A stretch of DNA of 64,000 nucleotides, taken from NCBI GenBank assembly GCA_019188255.1, contig JAETXT010000007.1, positions 2,294,001 through 2,358,000 on the forward strand, in the 5' to 3' direction. Positions 20,527-33,400 of this stretch are shown here, in pieces. The stretch comes from Verticillium longisporum. Taxonomy: Eukaryota > Ascomycota > Sordariomycetes > Glomerellales > Plectosphaerellaceae. Under the pieces are notes generated by a model. That model did not search any database. It worked only from the letters and a program-made list of their open reading frames with translations, and had not been told where the DNA came from. The position numbers were made by a program, and so were the translations under genes. The stretch's first letter is position 1. The number at the start of each line of letters is the position of its first letter.

Positions 20527-23500
20527 TCATACCGGTATCGACAACAAGCGCTGCTTGAGCTCAAGTTTCTCGAGGGCGACGACGGAGTTATCTGGCATTC
20601 GTGCGAGTTCATCTAGAGCCATTCGGATCTGAGTCTCTGTCAACCGTCCGTTGCAGGCCGATGTTAGATGGTCGCCTAGACAGCCTGTACACTTCATGTC
20701 CGCAAGGGTAGTCTTTGCTGGTTGTGCCTTGGGGTGACCGCGGTGCGGTGGTATCCTTGTTACCATTTGCTTGGAGATCTTGAGAGCCGATTCGAGGGTT
20801 AGCCCTGGGATCTTGGCCTTGTAGGCCATGTCCGGAAGAGCGGGCTTGGTCGCTTCGGAAACCCGGGGGCTTGGTAACGTGGTCTCCACGATCGCCTGTC
20901 GTGGTTGACCCTGCCACGGATCAGGAGAGGCTTGTCCTGTACCGTTCAGCCTTCCTTGAGTTTGTGGGTGCAAGTTTTGTTGCGGTAGCTGCTGGGACTG
21001 ATTTGGTGGCAAGTTGAAGAACGGAGACTGGTGCTGACTCTGCTGGTAATCTTGTCGAGTGTTCTGGTATCCTGGCCCTGCTCGGGATGGCGCGTTACTG
21101 GGCAGCATCATCTGGCCAGGCACGAAAAGGGCGGTTGAGTCCCAAAGAGGGCCAATACCGTTGTGGACTCGGGGGTTATTCTGGTGAGTGACGACTTGTG
21201 GTCGATTCGAGAGTGTTGTGTTCTGCACCGCAGGCTGCTTCGAATCTGGGTTCTTGGCCTTGAGGCCTCTGGCGCGCTCTCCTTGTGGTGTGTCAGTCTT
21301 GCGCGGCCGACCTCTTTTCTTGCTCCCGACAGCGACAACTGGCGGTGCTGGAGCGGTGTCTGGGATGGTGACATGTTAGCAAGAGTCTCGGCACGTAGTT
21401 ATTGTAGCCCCGACCAAGGAAATCTTACCCTTCACAACGGCAGCTCTCCGGGGCACGACGCCGGCGAGGTCAGTAATACCAACATCTGCAGATGCTTCGT
21501 TTTCACCTGCACTTTCTTCGTCTTCATCCGTATCAGCGCTAAAGTCGCCATCGACATCAGAGCCGTCCAGTTCGGTACGTCCTGCGACGTCATTCGCCTC
21601 ATTAGTGCGATAGTTGATAGCCTTGAATCATCGTGAGTTATGTGTGTTACACGCAAGACATGGCAAGTATAACTCACTGTCCGACGTCGCCCTCCCCGTC
21701 CCAGCACCACCTTTTCCGCCTCTGCGAGTTTCTGCGCCACGGCTTCACGTTCGGCCAGAATGTCTTCCCATATACTCGGGTTGAGGGTGGGATCCTCGTG
21801 TTCCGCCATGTCATCCTCAAAAGTCCCTTTGTCGTTCGCCCAGACTTTGGCGAAAGAAAACTGCGACTCGCCTGAGCCGCTTTCATCGGGTTTGGCCTGC
21901 TCGATATGCGTGCGGTCGAGCAACTTGTCCACACTGGCGTCATCGTATCGAATGATATCTTTCTGGTCCTGCTCATCGCTGAATAGGGCCGAGGCTCCAA
22001 ATTTGAGGATTGACTCCAGATCATCGCCTGCGTCGTTCTCGTTGTCCATGGATTCGATAAGAACATGGTCCAAAGCCATCTTTTTGCGTCCAATTTGCAT
22101 AATCTTCTCTTCCACCGAGTTCTTCGTCATTAGCTGGAAGCATAGAACTTTATTCTTCTGGCCAATTCGGTGTGCTCGAGAGAGAGCTTGCAAGTCCTGG
22201 TGTGGGTTGAAATCAGGATCGAGGATGATTACGGTGTCGGCTGTGGCAAGATTGATGCCGACACCTCCAGCTCTGGTCGACAGTAGGAAAGCAAAGACGG
22301 GTGAATCAGGCGCGTTGAAAGCGTCGATACGTCGTTGCTTCTCCAAGCTGGAAATGGAGCCGTCAAGCCGCCGGAAATCGTACCCTCGTCCAGTGAGGTA
22401 ATCCTCAACAATATCGAGCTGGTTGAGAAACTGGCTGAACAGCAGCACGCGATGGCCACGCTCTTTGAGCTTGGGTAGCATGATTTCAAGCAGAAGAAGC
22501 TTGGCTGAAGCAGAGATGAGGTTGCGCTGCGTCACGATGGGGTCGTCTGACCTCTCCTCGATGGCCTGGCTATAGATGAAGGGATGTGCCAAGCATTTAC
22601 GAAGCTGCATAAGAATGTTGTTGAGGCTGCCGCGGTCTTTCGTCTTGATCTTGTCGTCTGCAAAAATGGCCTTGATGAGCTCTGGACTTTTCGCCATGAT
22701 CGACTTGCAGAGCTTCTCCTGGAGAATCGTCATGGATACCGGCAAGATGATCTGCGCCATGGGCGGCAAGAACTTGAGCACTTGCGCCTTGGTGCGTCGC
22801 AGGAAATACGGGCGGATCTTCTCGTGTAGCTTTGGCAGGTTGGTTGCGTTCAGCTCGGCGTATTCCTCATCAAGCTTGGCGGCGTTGTGCGCCGTGTCGA
22901 CAAACTGCAGCAGATTGAAGAGCTCTCGCTTGTTGTTCTGCAGGGGCGTTCCCGTCAGAAGCAATCGAAAGGGAAAGCTCATCGATTTGAGGGCGAGGTA
23001 AAGCAAGTTTTGATCGTTCTTCAGTCGCTGGCCTTCATCAACCACAAGTCCGGCCCATGACACTGAGCGAAACAATGACTTTGTCCGGTCATCTTGGGCC
23101 GAGTCGTAGGACATGACGACGATATGTGCCTTCATATCTTTGGCGCCATCAGGAAAGAGCTCATACTTGTAAGCCAAGTCTTGCGAGTGGCGTCCTCCGT
23201 GGTAGCTAACTACACGTAGATCAGGGGCCCAGAATTTGATCTCGCGACGCCAATTGGGACACGTCGAGTTGGGTACCACCACCATGAATGGCCAACACTA
23301 TCGTTTTTGTCAGTGTCATGCCTTACGTTGATACAAGAGGCAAACATACCTGTGGGCTGTCCTGGATCAATGTCGTGATCAGGCTCACCACTTGAACAGT
23401 CTTGCCGAGGCCCATCTCGTCTGCCAGAATGACATTGCGGCCAGTGTGGTAGCTCGAAAGCATCCAATTGACACCCTCTTCTTGATACTTCATGAGTTTT

Positions 23501-26226
23501 CCTCGCTTGATGCCACGAGGCTGTTCCTTGACTTCCACAAACTCCTTGCGCTTCCAAGCTCTCACTCGCTCTTGCATCTTGGGTCCGACGCCAGGAGCAA
23601 AGTACTTTCCACAGAGATACTCCTCGTAGGCCTCCTTGAAGGCCTCGTAAGGACGACCGGATTCAGGGGGAGGAGGAGAGTCCCAGACCGCGTCATCATA
23701 GCCAAGTCCTTGGAACTTGACAAATATCTTAGAAACCTTGTGAATGCGCGCCATCTCGGCATCTTTACTGGACGCTTGGTTATCAGCCTTGGCGTACAAT
23801 ATAACATCTGCCAAGAGATACTCTTCAGGGATGGCGTCTTGCTTGTTCATCCTGAGAAGGCTTCGTTCGGCATCCCGCTTGGCGAATGTAGTTCTCATAG
23901 CGCCGGCAGTGATCCCATGCACCCAAGCACCTGGCATCCACGTGCAGTGGAAGTACGAATGGTCGGCCCACTTCACAAGATATTCCTTGCCGTCTTCGGG
24001 CAAGCTGCTGAAGTCCGGTGTAGCTTCGCCGTCTTCGATGGCCCCTTCCTTCTTGCCCGTTGGTCTCCAGGCGACGAGAACATGGACTTTGTCGTTGCGT
24101 AGGCTGCAGTCTTCGCACTTCCAGTCAATGGAGTAATCTGCAAGACGCTGCTCACGAGTACCTGCCACATCGGACTCCGTACGCGACGATGGGAGGTGCT
24201 CAAAATGCCAGCCACGTTTGCAAGTCGTGCAGCGAAACAAGACAACTTCTGAATTGTTGACCAGGTAGGGTTCGACCTTGGTGATGGGATCGACGCCACC
24301 GTTGTCCTGCCGTAGTTTCTCCTCCTCCCTCGCGGTCTTCTTCTTTGAAAAGGGCTTGCAGGCCTTGCCATCTTCTTTGCATGATTGACACATTGCATGA
24401 TGCGGAGCGTTCGCGTCCTTCTTCCTGTAAATGCCTATGCACCATTTGCACTGCAAGACGAAGCTATCGTCTCCGACCTTGGTCGCCATGTGGTCGCGTT
24501 GCGCGCGTGATTTGATGCACCCCTTGTGGAAAGACAGCGAACATCCCTGGCAGCCGATCATTTGACCTCTGTTGGAAATTGAGCCCTGGTTGCACACGTC
24601 ACAGACACTGATATGGTACTCCGAGAAGTCAGAGTCTGGCGGTAATGGCTTGAAAACTTCGTTGATGCTGACGACTTTGGGTGCTGTGGTAGTCTTGCCC
24701 TCTTCGACAGAGGAGAAGTCATCATCCATCGCGGTAAGGTCTGTCATGATTTTGGTGTTTCTTGTCGACCTTCCCGAACGACGCCGGTCATCTTCAAATT
24801 CGATAGAGGAATCCCGAGAGCTGCGTGCCGCGTAGTTCGAACGAGACGACTTCAGCTTTTTGAGACTTTTTCTTCCTCGGCCTGTCCTTGGAACCACATC
24901 GGACGTGATGAGCTGAAAGTCGTCGTCTTCTCCGTCTGATTTGTTGAGCAAGTTTGCCAAAGCGAGTTCATCATCATCATCACCGAAAGAGTTGCCATTT
25001 GCGAATGCCAATTTTGTGAGCTTCAATTGCCTCGGCTGGCGATCGCGAAGCTGGCGAGCGGGTGGTGCCGGTGCAGTGGGCTCGTCCTCGTCGCTCGAGA
25101 AAGGGGCAGTACGACTCGTACTTGCACGAGCCGAAGTTCGTCGTCGTTTATAGAGCGTACGCATGTGGTCCTCGTCGTCATCATCGACGTCCATCATGTC
25201 GTCAAGGGATCCGTATGAAGCACTGTCTTCGGTACCATCCTCCCAAGATCGCTTGTGGGCGGTTCCTCGACTCATCTCGAAAATGTCCTCTGGGGTGATT
25301 CCAGCATGCCAACGTCGCAATGCGGTCTTGCCGCCGTGCTGCGCTGCAAGGTCTGATTCAGATACCTTGAAAGTGATATTAGCAGTCGCGCATTTGGTGT
25401 TGAGTGAAGATCATGTTTGAAGAGATTGGGGAAGGAGAGGAAGCCGCGTCAGCCCGACCTGACCAGCACAAGAAGAAGGCAGCTGTGCAAGTGAGAGCTG
25501 GCGAGGATAATTGGCGAGGACTGTTCTGGATAGGAAAGAGTCAAGAAGCGTTGAGAGGCGCTTCAAAACTGCTGCGCCTTCCCAACGAGACAAGAAAGAG
25601 AGGCACATTAGATAGGAAGGGTTGTTGGAGATAATGAGAGCGCAACGCAAGGTAGAAAGAAGACTTTTGAGTTGACTTACAAGATGTTGCCTGCCGTCTG
25701 TATACTCAATCCTGTAATAGGGGTCGTATGGCTGTTCTGCAACCTCCTCGTAGATGAAATCCACTCGGTCACTGTGAACCTCTCGATAGCGCGCACGCTC
25801 TTCTGGCGACAATTGTGGTAACACAATCTCAAACTGAACCGGTCGTATGCGCTCGGGGGCCGTTGTTCGCGGCGAGTCTGCCTGGGACTCCTGCGTTTCG
25901 GGGCTGTGTTGGTCCGGTACGTCTGGCTGTAGCTCGTCCTCTTGGAACTCCTGCGCAAGAGGCGCAAGAGGTTCTTGAGACGTCGCGTCGAGCAATTCAT
26001 TTTCTTCATATTCGGTGCTCTCGGGAAGAAGATCGGTGAGGGCCTCGTTCGACACGTCCTTGTTCGCATGGGTCTCGAACTCGTAGGCTTCGGGATTCTC
26101 TACAGACTCCAAAATGTCGGCAACGCCCTCCTCGGAGCTGAATTCCGGCTCTGGGGTTCCGAACACCAAGGTACCCTTCCAAGTGGAAGGAGCCGCAGGC
26201 TCGGAACCACTATCGGTCTCCTCCAT
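20527..26226 (-). CDS. Mit1/CHD-like chromatin remodelling ATPase with PHD fingers
   Basis: Five exons (25681-26226, 23350-25365, 21678-23297, 21429-21621, 20527-21359) join in perfect frame to 1735 residues. The N-terminal 180 residues are acidic. A PHD region starts at C437 (CDVCNQGS ... CQGCSLSFHKGC) and continues through a second cysteine-rich cluster. A chromo-like stretch follows (YLVKWADHSYFHCTWMPG). The SNF2 ATPase has Walker A DEMGLGKT (K837), DEGQ in place of DEAH (from D941), LLTGTPLQN and the C-terminal helicase lobe (STRAGGVGINLATADTVI ... SRAHRIGQKNKV). After it come an AT-hook-like KKRGRPRK (about residue 1475) and a Gln/Asn-rich tail ending in a short C-x2-C element. This order resembles fission yeast Mit1, the remodeller of the SHREC heterochromatin complex. 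The role in nucleosome positioning and silencing is inferred from the family. Confidence 0.92.
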
Positions 26227-26832
26227 GGCGAAGCAGCAGGACGTTTGTCGATGTCATTGGTGACGATGGGTGATGGTGATGGGCGGGCAGCGGCAAGCCT
26301 AAGAGTCGAACAGCTTTGACGTGCAGCTAGTGGTATGACGTGATTTGAAATGGGACGCGCGCAAGTCACCGGCGGTGCGTACAGAGGTGTGGTTTGTATC
26401 TGGCCCTTGGAGGTCGATGTATAATGCGTAGAAATAAAAAGGCTACGTCTACAACGGCCACGGCAGGACCAGGAAGACGCGGTTGCCGTTCGTTGCCGTT
26501 ACTGGCACGCGTTATGCTGGACAATCCATTAAGCTTCCACTTGTCCCACTTTCCCCTTGGAAGGTACCTGCCCACCCACCTGGGCTTGCTAGGTACCCAA
26601 GATACCACGGAAGGTACAGACAGGGTCCACAAGGCACACCAATAAGAAAGCATGCCTCGGACTGACCGCCTGGGATCCTCGACAGGGGAGGGGCAAGGGG
26701 CCAGACGGCAGAAAAAGTACGAACCGTCAGTGCCATCTACATGAGCTTTCGAGAGGACCTGGGTTCAGAACTGTACACACCCGCCTTTCCCTTACCCCTT
26801 TGACTTTGCAATCCTCGCCATCACAACATGCA
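26227..26832. promoter_or_regulatory. Divergent promoter region Mit1-like/Mrm1
   Basis: 606 bases between two start codons, so both promoters lie here. It contains a cluster of GGTACC-type motifs (26559-26617), with the short forms AAGGTACCTG, TAGGTACCC and AAGGTACAG. The last 60 bases are pyrimidine-rich, as expected for the Mrm1 leader. Confidence 0.55.
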
Positions 26833-28690
26833 ATGAGTCTTCTATCAAGATGGAGCACGGTTGCTTCGTCCACACAAGGCGCCAGGCCTGCGCTTCGCTG
26901 TCATTGGTCTCTCCCCAATACCACCATCCGCCAACAGTCCTCCTTCTCCGCCGTATGGCGCGGCCTTCGCACCGAGCGATTTGGCCGTCGTGAACCTGGC
27001 TCCTCAGGCCGCGGCCGCTCTTCTGGTCCCCGATCTTCCGACTTGCCGGCAGCGCGTCGACTGTCTCGCCCTCGAGATGGAGGTGGCCTCAACCGCAAAG
27101 TCGACAAGGCCGCCAGCAGCCTGGGCGGTGGCCGCACACACTACAAGCCCAAGAAGGCGTTGCAAAAGATGAGGGAGAGGGAGGAGATGGACACAGAGGG
27201 CGGTCGCAAGACGCGCAGCAAGCGCTTCAACAACCCCGAGTACTCGTTTGGCAAGAAAAGCCTGGTGTATCAGCTCAACAAGGGCGATTTCCAGGACAAG
27301 ATCTCCAAACTGGTCGACGCGAAACGGACCGGGCCTAGCACGGCGGCCGGCACGTCCGAGAGGAAAGATGTGCGACGCGAGGAGGATCCTTGGAATCGCA
27401 TGTCCAGCTCGACCGACGACAGGCAACAAGCCCGCAGGGGCGCCTCGGGCGACCGGCGACCGCGGAATCCACAGCCTTGGCCGGCCAGAGACGCGGCCAG
27501 GTCAGAGGGACCTCGACGGGACGACAGTGCCTTCAGGCGCATGCGCTCGACCTCTGATTACACGCCGCGCGAGCGGCGATCCCAGCTGCCGGCCGCAGCT
27601 TTGGGCACTCGGACGTAACAAAGCAGCGCGCCAGGGACGAACTGCGCGAGGAAGACGAGGGCGCCTTTTCGCACCGGCCGGCGTTCAAGGGACGGACAAA
27701 CAACTTTGCGGCGACCCTGCCGCAGTCGACGGCCGCCTCACAGTTCCTCTTTGGCCGATGGCCCGTCACCGCGGCGCTGAAGGAGGCGCGGCGCAAGCTG
27801 TACCACCTCTATGTATACGCCGGCAGCAACAGGAGGGACGCCAACGATCCCGTTCGCACGCTCGCCCAGAAGCACGGCGTCCGCATCACCGTCGTGCCCG
27901 AGTCGGAGCAGCACATCATGGACAATATGAGCAAGGGCCGGCCGCACAACGGCCTCGTCCTTGAGGTCTCGCCTCTGCCGCAGCTCCCGCTTGTCAGTCT
28001 GGGCCCCGTCACGGAGGACGGCTACACGGTCGAGATTGCGCACCAGATGAAGGAAGATGCAGAGATCAACGGCACCGAGCCCTTCCAGGCCTGGAACTCC
28101 CGGGCCGGGCACAAGCCCTTCGTGCTCCTGCTGCACGAGGTCATGGACCCGGGCAACCTCGGCGCCATGCTGCGGACGGCGCGGTTCCTCGGCGCCGCAG
28201 CCGTCGTCATCACCAAGCAGACGTCGTCGCCCATCACGCCGACAGTCGTCAAGGCGGCGGCCGGTGCCGCCGAGGAGCTGGCCATCTTCTCCGTCGCCGA
28301 CCCCGTCGCGTTCCTCGAGGGGTCGCAGAAGGCTGGCTGGGAGTCGTACGTGGCCGTCGCACCGGCGTCGGGCAGCAGCAACAGCGCCAGGCAGCAGGTG
28401 ACGGCCGACGAGCTCGCCGAGGAGGATCCCCTGCGGGAGAAGCCGTGCATCCTGGTCCTCGGCAACGAGGGCGAGGGCCTCTCGCGGAAGATCATGTCGA
28501 GGGCGAGCCGCCAGGTGACCATCCAGCGGCAGCCGGCGGGACGCAGCTCCGTCGACAGCCTGAACGTCAGCGTGGCGGCGGCGCTGCTCTGTGACGCCTT
28601 CCAAAAGGTGCGCGGGCTGTGCCGAGGAGCTTCCAGCAGAAGCTCAAGCTGGACGAGAAGAGGGCGCGCGGCGGGGAGTCTCTTTTCTGA
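26833..28690 (+). CDS. mrm1: Mitochondrial rRNA 2'-O-methyltransferase Mrm1
   Basis: SpoU/TrmH-class enzyme; yeast Mrm1 methylates a guanosine ribose in the peptidyl-transferase centre of the large mitochondrial rRNA. The start MSLLSRWSTVASS opens a basic, serine-rich presequence that fits a mitochondrial signal. The catalytic domain begins with FLFGRWPVTAALKEARRK and shows the three SpoU motifs: EVMDPGNLGAMLRTARFLGA, ILVLGNEGEGLSRKI and VDSLNVSVAAALL, the deep-knot SAM site. Two frame breaks are seen, each one base short: T run 27600-27602 (text becomes PAAAFGHSDVTKQRARDEL) and A run 28603-28606 (text becomes DAFQKGARAVPRSFQQKLKL, ending GGESLF). With both corrected there are exactly 620 codons. 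The second correction is less secure, because that tail is poorly conserved. Confidence 0.85.
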
Positions 28691-31462
28691 GACCCTTGCC
28701 CTGGGGCCTGGTGTATACAATGTACTCTTACCTGTCAGAAGCTTCTGTCTTTTTTTTTTCTTCAACATCATGGCGGCATATGGTGGCGAGGATTGTCATG
28801 AGCAAAGTGTCACTGTACTCCAACGTTTGTAACAGTATCGAAAGCCACTTTCAAAGCCCCTTTCATTTCCTGTACGAGCTGTACTTTGTGAGGTGTGATG
28901 TATGAGATGGCCAGTCAGTCGAGAGAGCACACACGGACATCAGCCAGCCAGCCCTTGACCTGAACGACACGCCACGCGGCGAGGAAGCAAGTGTACGGTG
29001 CAACCCTGGGCACGCTATCGAGAGAACCTGCTGAGAGCCACTCGCCTCAGCCCGCCAAACCAGACCCGCGATCTTATCTGCACTCCTTGAATTCAGGTAC
29101 CACTCCAGAGGCTCCGAATTGTCTGCCCTCCTTGAACCAGGTGCCACCCCAGAGGCTCCAGATTACAGTCTGGCAGCGAACAAGGTCACTGGCATTCTGT
29201 ATCGTCACCGCAAGGTATGCTGCCTCTCTCGTTACAAGACTTAAAGATGAAGCGGGCACTGACCCGACCGCTTTGGCATCACAACTGAAGAGCTTCGAGT
29301 TGATGAAAACGATGCCAAAACAGGCCTTCCTTCACTTGCCGGGCCGTGCGATGTTGGGGAGCAAGGGGGCCAAGAGTAAGCCACAGACGCACGATGAGAC
29401 GGGAGAAGGGCAACGTGGCAGGACGAGGGGCAGGGGTGGCGCATAATGATTGTTGCGGTGAGTCAGATCTCCAGCATTGGTTGTATTTGTGCCTTTTTTC
29501 ATCCCATATGGCGCTACATCTATTTTTCGCCCCTTGGCCCTTCCACAGGGAGGAGTAGGGGCGGGAGCGGCGAAAGGGGACTGTCAGTGATCAGGCGAAA
29601 CAAGCGGGAGGTCCGGATGGAGCGTGGACAGTGTCTAGCGTTTGTTGTTTGATGCTGTTGTTAGCGAAGGAGGGAGGAGGCGGACGCGGAGGTCGCGGGG
29701 AAGGGATGATTGCCAGCTCACAGCTATTTATCTGGGGATGACCTGGGTAGTACACGGTACCTTGCCATGTTTGATGGCGATTGTGGGGGCTCTCTAAAGC
29801 TGCTCGCCAGGCTGCAGCAAGCCATGTGGTCGACAGGCGTTTGACCGACGGTGCCTTCACACAAAACACACCCATATAACCAAACAGATATACTTACTCA
29901 CACAAGAAGGGAACCAGGTCAATCCTGGTTGGCTGACATATGCCGCTGTTTCGAGCCGATAGAAGAAGGGGCCGAGGCTGGCTCGTCTGATGCTTACTAG
30001 CGATGCTTGCTCGAGTTGGTAGTCCCGTCTGCCTGCCTGTCTGTCTGCTGGCCTTTGCCGTCTCCCCTGGTCCCGCTGCATTGATGCACGATGGCGACGA
30101 TGCGTTGGACGTTCTGGAAAAAGGGGAGGAATAAGAACCCCAGACGAGGCAGGGCACCTGTAGCAAGGGGGGGACGCGGAGCCACGGAGGAACGCGTCTC
30201 AAGGGCCATACCTAGGCGGGTAGGTAGAGGAAGAGCTCAGGTACAAGCGTCACTAAAATGGAAAAGCATCTCCACTGGGAACGCGTGGTCGGGACTGGCC
30301 GCACGCTTGGCTTCTTCCCCTGTAACTGATCCCGGTCATGGTCATGGTCTTGTTCCGCCTGCTCTCCACACGAAGCTTCTCGTCATTTGGGGTTGCTTGG
30401 CCATCCTCTGGCCCCCTTTTCTCCCACGATTCCAGAGAGAGAGAGAGAGAGGAATCTGCAAATAAGCTCGCTGTCCGTCTGGGGAGGTCCGAAGGGCGGC
30501 GGCTTGCCTGAGGTGATGCGAGGTGCCGAATCTCTCAGACAGTGCTGTGCTTTTTTTTTTTCTCGCTCCCCAGAATCAGTGCGGCACGCCACCGAGGATG
30601 ATCCCCCGTTCGGCCTGCTTGCCCTCCCTGTGGAAGGGCAAGCGGCGCCATGTTTTTGAGGCTGTCCGTCCCCCCTGCACGAATCGAGAGACGGCGATCA
30701 TCCTCGTTCAGGCGGCCAGGTACCCGGGCCCCTTCCCAATTTTCGGCATGGGGGGAAGTCAGGCGTCCATCTTCTCTCGGTCAGGTCGTTCCCCCCTTCT
30801 TACCCCTTCAACTCATCGACCTGACCCGGCTTCCTGTCCCGACGGGAATGGGCGTCCGCCGAGGCTGGATAAGATTGCTTGTTTGCCTCGACATGAGCGC
30901 CAAAAAGAGACCATCGCGTCCATCAATTTCGGTCCAGCAGAAAGAAAGAACAAACGGGCCGGGGGCCTGGTCCACAACCGATTCATGTGTTGGACCAAGT
31001 CTGGGACCTTGACTGCCCAACTGATCCATCCATACCGAGGCCCAACTGTGCCCTTTCATGTCTGTTCGTTTTCCTACCCAGTACAGTGGGAGAGAGGCCA
31101 GGCTGGGCCACGCCAAGTCAATGGGAAGAGAGGCAGATCCGGACAGGGAAACGTACAGCCCGATGGAAGGTATCCAGTGGGTGATGCTCGTTCCCTGGTG
31201 TCCGGGGTTCGCAAGGTCAACAAGGCTATTGACTCAGCAACACGCACGCCAGTCGCTGGATCTCTGACACGAAGAGCTCACCAGAAAATCAACGACAAAA
31301 AGGGAAACTCAGAGAGCGCGAGCGAGAAAGAACAAGAGAGTGGGAAGAGACAGAGAGCGAGAGACCGACGAAGCCGTTGAGGCTCATCTGCATTCCTTCC
31401 CCAATGTCCCAATCTCACCCATGGACACGCCACCCCGGACCGCCCCAGGGATAGAACGGTGC

Positions 31463-31550
31463 AGTACATGTACCTTACAGGTACCTCGGTCGGATGCTGT
31501 AGGTATCAAGGTACCTACCTAGGTAGGTAGGTAGGTACCTAGGCACCTGG
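31463..31550. repeat. Largest TAGGTACC-type cluster
   Basis: Repeated GGTACC and AGGTAGGTAGGTAGGTACCT units with inverted symmetry; the core, about 31508-31542, is nearly palindromic around CCTAGG. Confidence 0.85.
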
Positions 31551-31810
31551 GGAACAAGATTGGGGCCATTGGCCCAACACTTACATGTAAAACTACCCCC
31601 ACAGCGTCCCCAGTCGGGGAGCCTTCCGGGGCGCATTGCCCTGTTTGCGACAAGCTGTCATGGACAGATGGAACATTCCTTTCCGTCACGACGACGAGGC
31701 TTGCCGGATCGACTCCAACTCAGGGAATCGCAGACAAACTGGGAGGGAGAGCCCTGCTAGCCATAGCACCGAGACACGCCATCCCCGTCATCCCCACAAC
31801 CTTTCTTGCA

Positions 31811-31842
31811 GTACCCAACTTACCTACCTAGGTACTAGGTAC
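31811..31842. repeat. TAGGTACC-type cluster
   Basis: TACCTACCTAGGTACTAGGTAC in a non-coding context, inverted around CCTAGG; same motif family as 31463-31550. Confidence 0.75.
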
Positions 31843-32243
31843 GCATTGTGCCCCAATGACAGACGCCTGGTTTTCCTCCTCTGGGATCACCGGCATAGAA
31901 GATGAGGAGGGTATCGGGTGGAAGTAGCCCGAACACGTATACGGACCGACACTGGGGTACGAGGCCGAAGCGAAGGCATGAACAACATTGCACATTACAC
32001 ACAGACTGGCACTCGAGTCGATAGTGTCCCCCTTCCGCCTTGCCATTTCCACCCGTCCATCCATCCATCTATCCATCCTCCTCCTCCTTCTTGTGGCCGG
32101 GCAGCCAGCCCCGAGCCCGCCGTGGCTGGCTGCCATTCACTCTCTCAGCTGCGTGTATGGTCGCCGGCATGCCGCCTCTGATTAGGGCTGTCAGCATCGG
32201 TCTCCCTACCCAAGGCTCTTACACACTCTCTGCCTATCAGCCC

Positions 32244-32280
32244 AAGGTACGGTACTGTAGGTAGGTAGGTAGTAACCTGT
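32244..32280. repeat. GGTA-type cluster
   Basis: GGTACGGTACTGTAGGTAGGTAGGTAG; same motif family, non-coding. Confidence 0.75.
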
Positions 32281-33105
32281 AAGGAGTCGATGTGAGAATG
32301 CCGCTGTCCTCAACGCTCCCATTGCTTGCCTCTGCGTGCCACACACATGCTCCCTCGCACACCCTCTCGCTTGACCGCTTCTCCAGCTTTCATCCCCCAC
32401 TGCTGGCTTCGCAGCTACTGCGACCTTACCCGTGTGTTCTGCCAGTTGCCTGTCGATTTTCTTTGCCCATTCTCGGCTATTGGCCCGGAAGCTGGCGAGC
32501 TGCTCTCCCCCCGGACCCCTGTCGGCCCACCCCCATCCAATGTCTGGGACACTGCCGCCAACCCCAGACTAGAGACTTATCCCCAACCTTGGGAAACACG
32601 CCCGTGGCAATCGCCCCATCAAAAGGGCCGGCCGGATGGTGAGATGCGGGTGGTGACAGAGGGGTGATAACAGCCGACATAGGGGGCAACATGTACAGGG
32701 GACGAAATGCCCAAAGTGCCAGGTGCCAGTACCTTACCCAAGGCAAGGAAGCTGGGTAGGTGGTGGTGGTCCTCGTTGGTTGGGGAGCCACCACGTCGGT
32801 GGTTCTGAGTCTGTCAGTGTCCGTGCCTGTCTCTGGAACGCACTTCAGCACAGGGCCAAATCAGACAGAGAGATGGACTGACGGACAGGCCCCAGCATGA
32901 CTTCTACCGTCCGCTGCTTTTTTCGTTGCCGGCCAGGACCCCGGACATCTGACCCCCTGCCTATCTCATGTCGTGCCCCGGGGGCCCAACTCCAGCACAC
33001 TTGTCTGTCTCAAAGACTTTTAAATAATTACCCCAGCAGCCTCTCCCGGGTTTCCCAGTCTCGTCCTCTCTTCACTTCCCCCAGACCTTGGAGACTGCTA
33101 CCGTA

Positions 33106-33167
33106 CACCTACCTGCCTGCCTACCTACCTGCCTGCCTACCCACCTGCCTGCCTACCCACCTGCCTT
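33106..33167. repeat. CCTGCCTA/CCTACC tandem repeat
   Basis: About 60 bases of alternating ACCTGCCTGCCT and ACCTACCT or ACCCACCT units, upstream of the small gene at 33401. Confidence 0.85.
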
Positions 33168-33400
33168 CTGTCACCACAACTTCTCCTATTGCTGCCTGAG
33201 ACCCGTATACACTCTCGACTGTCCAGTCCAGTCTCCAGCAACTGCCTTATACGTCTCTCGTAGACTTGCTCTCCGACATCACGAGCCGATCTTCAGCTCC
33301 CAGAAAACTGGTATTGATCCGGAAACAGACGGACTCCAAAGTCTCTCGTCTCCATCTTTCCTCGCAACATCCTCCAATTCCTTTCCAGCCGAAGTCCAAA

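Larger units (their letters stand above)
28691..33400. other. Gene-poor region of 4.7 kb
   Basis: No conserved coding sequence, RNA gene or transposon recognised on either strand. It holds a GA microsatellite (about 30433-30451), several TAGGTACC-type clusters and, near its right end, a CCTGCCTA/CCTACC repeat. Pyrimidine-rich sequence from about 32900 onward looks like a promoter and leader for the small gene at 33401. Confidence 0.5.

Noticed and set aside
33106..33167. CRISPR-like array
   Set aside because: The repeat is a contiguous low-complexity CCTGCC/CCTACC tract with no unique spacers, in a eukaryotic genome.
28691..33400. Degenerate transposon in the gene-poor stretch
   Set aside because: No terminal inverted repeats, target duplications, transposase or reverse-transcriptase text, or the AT-rich bias left by repeat-induced mutation were seen.
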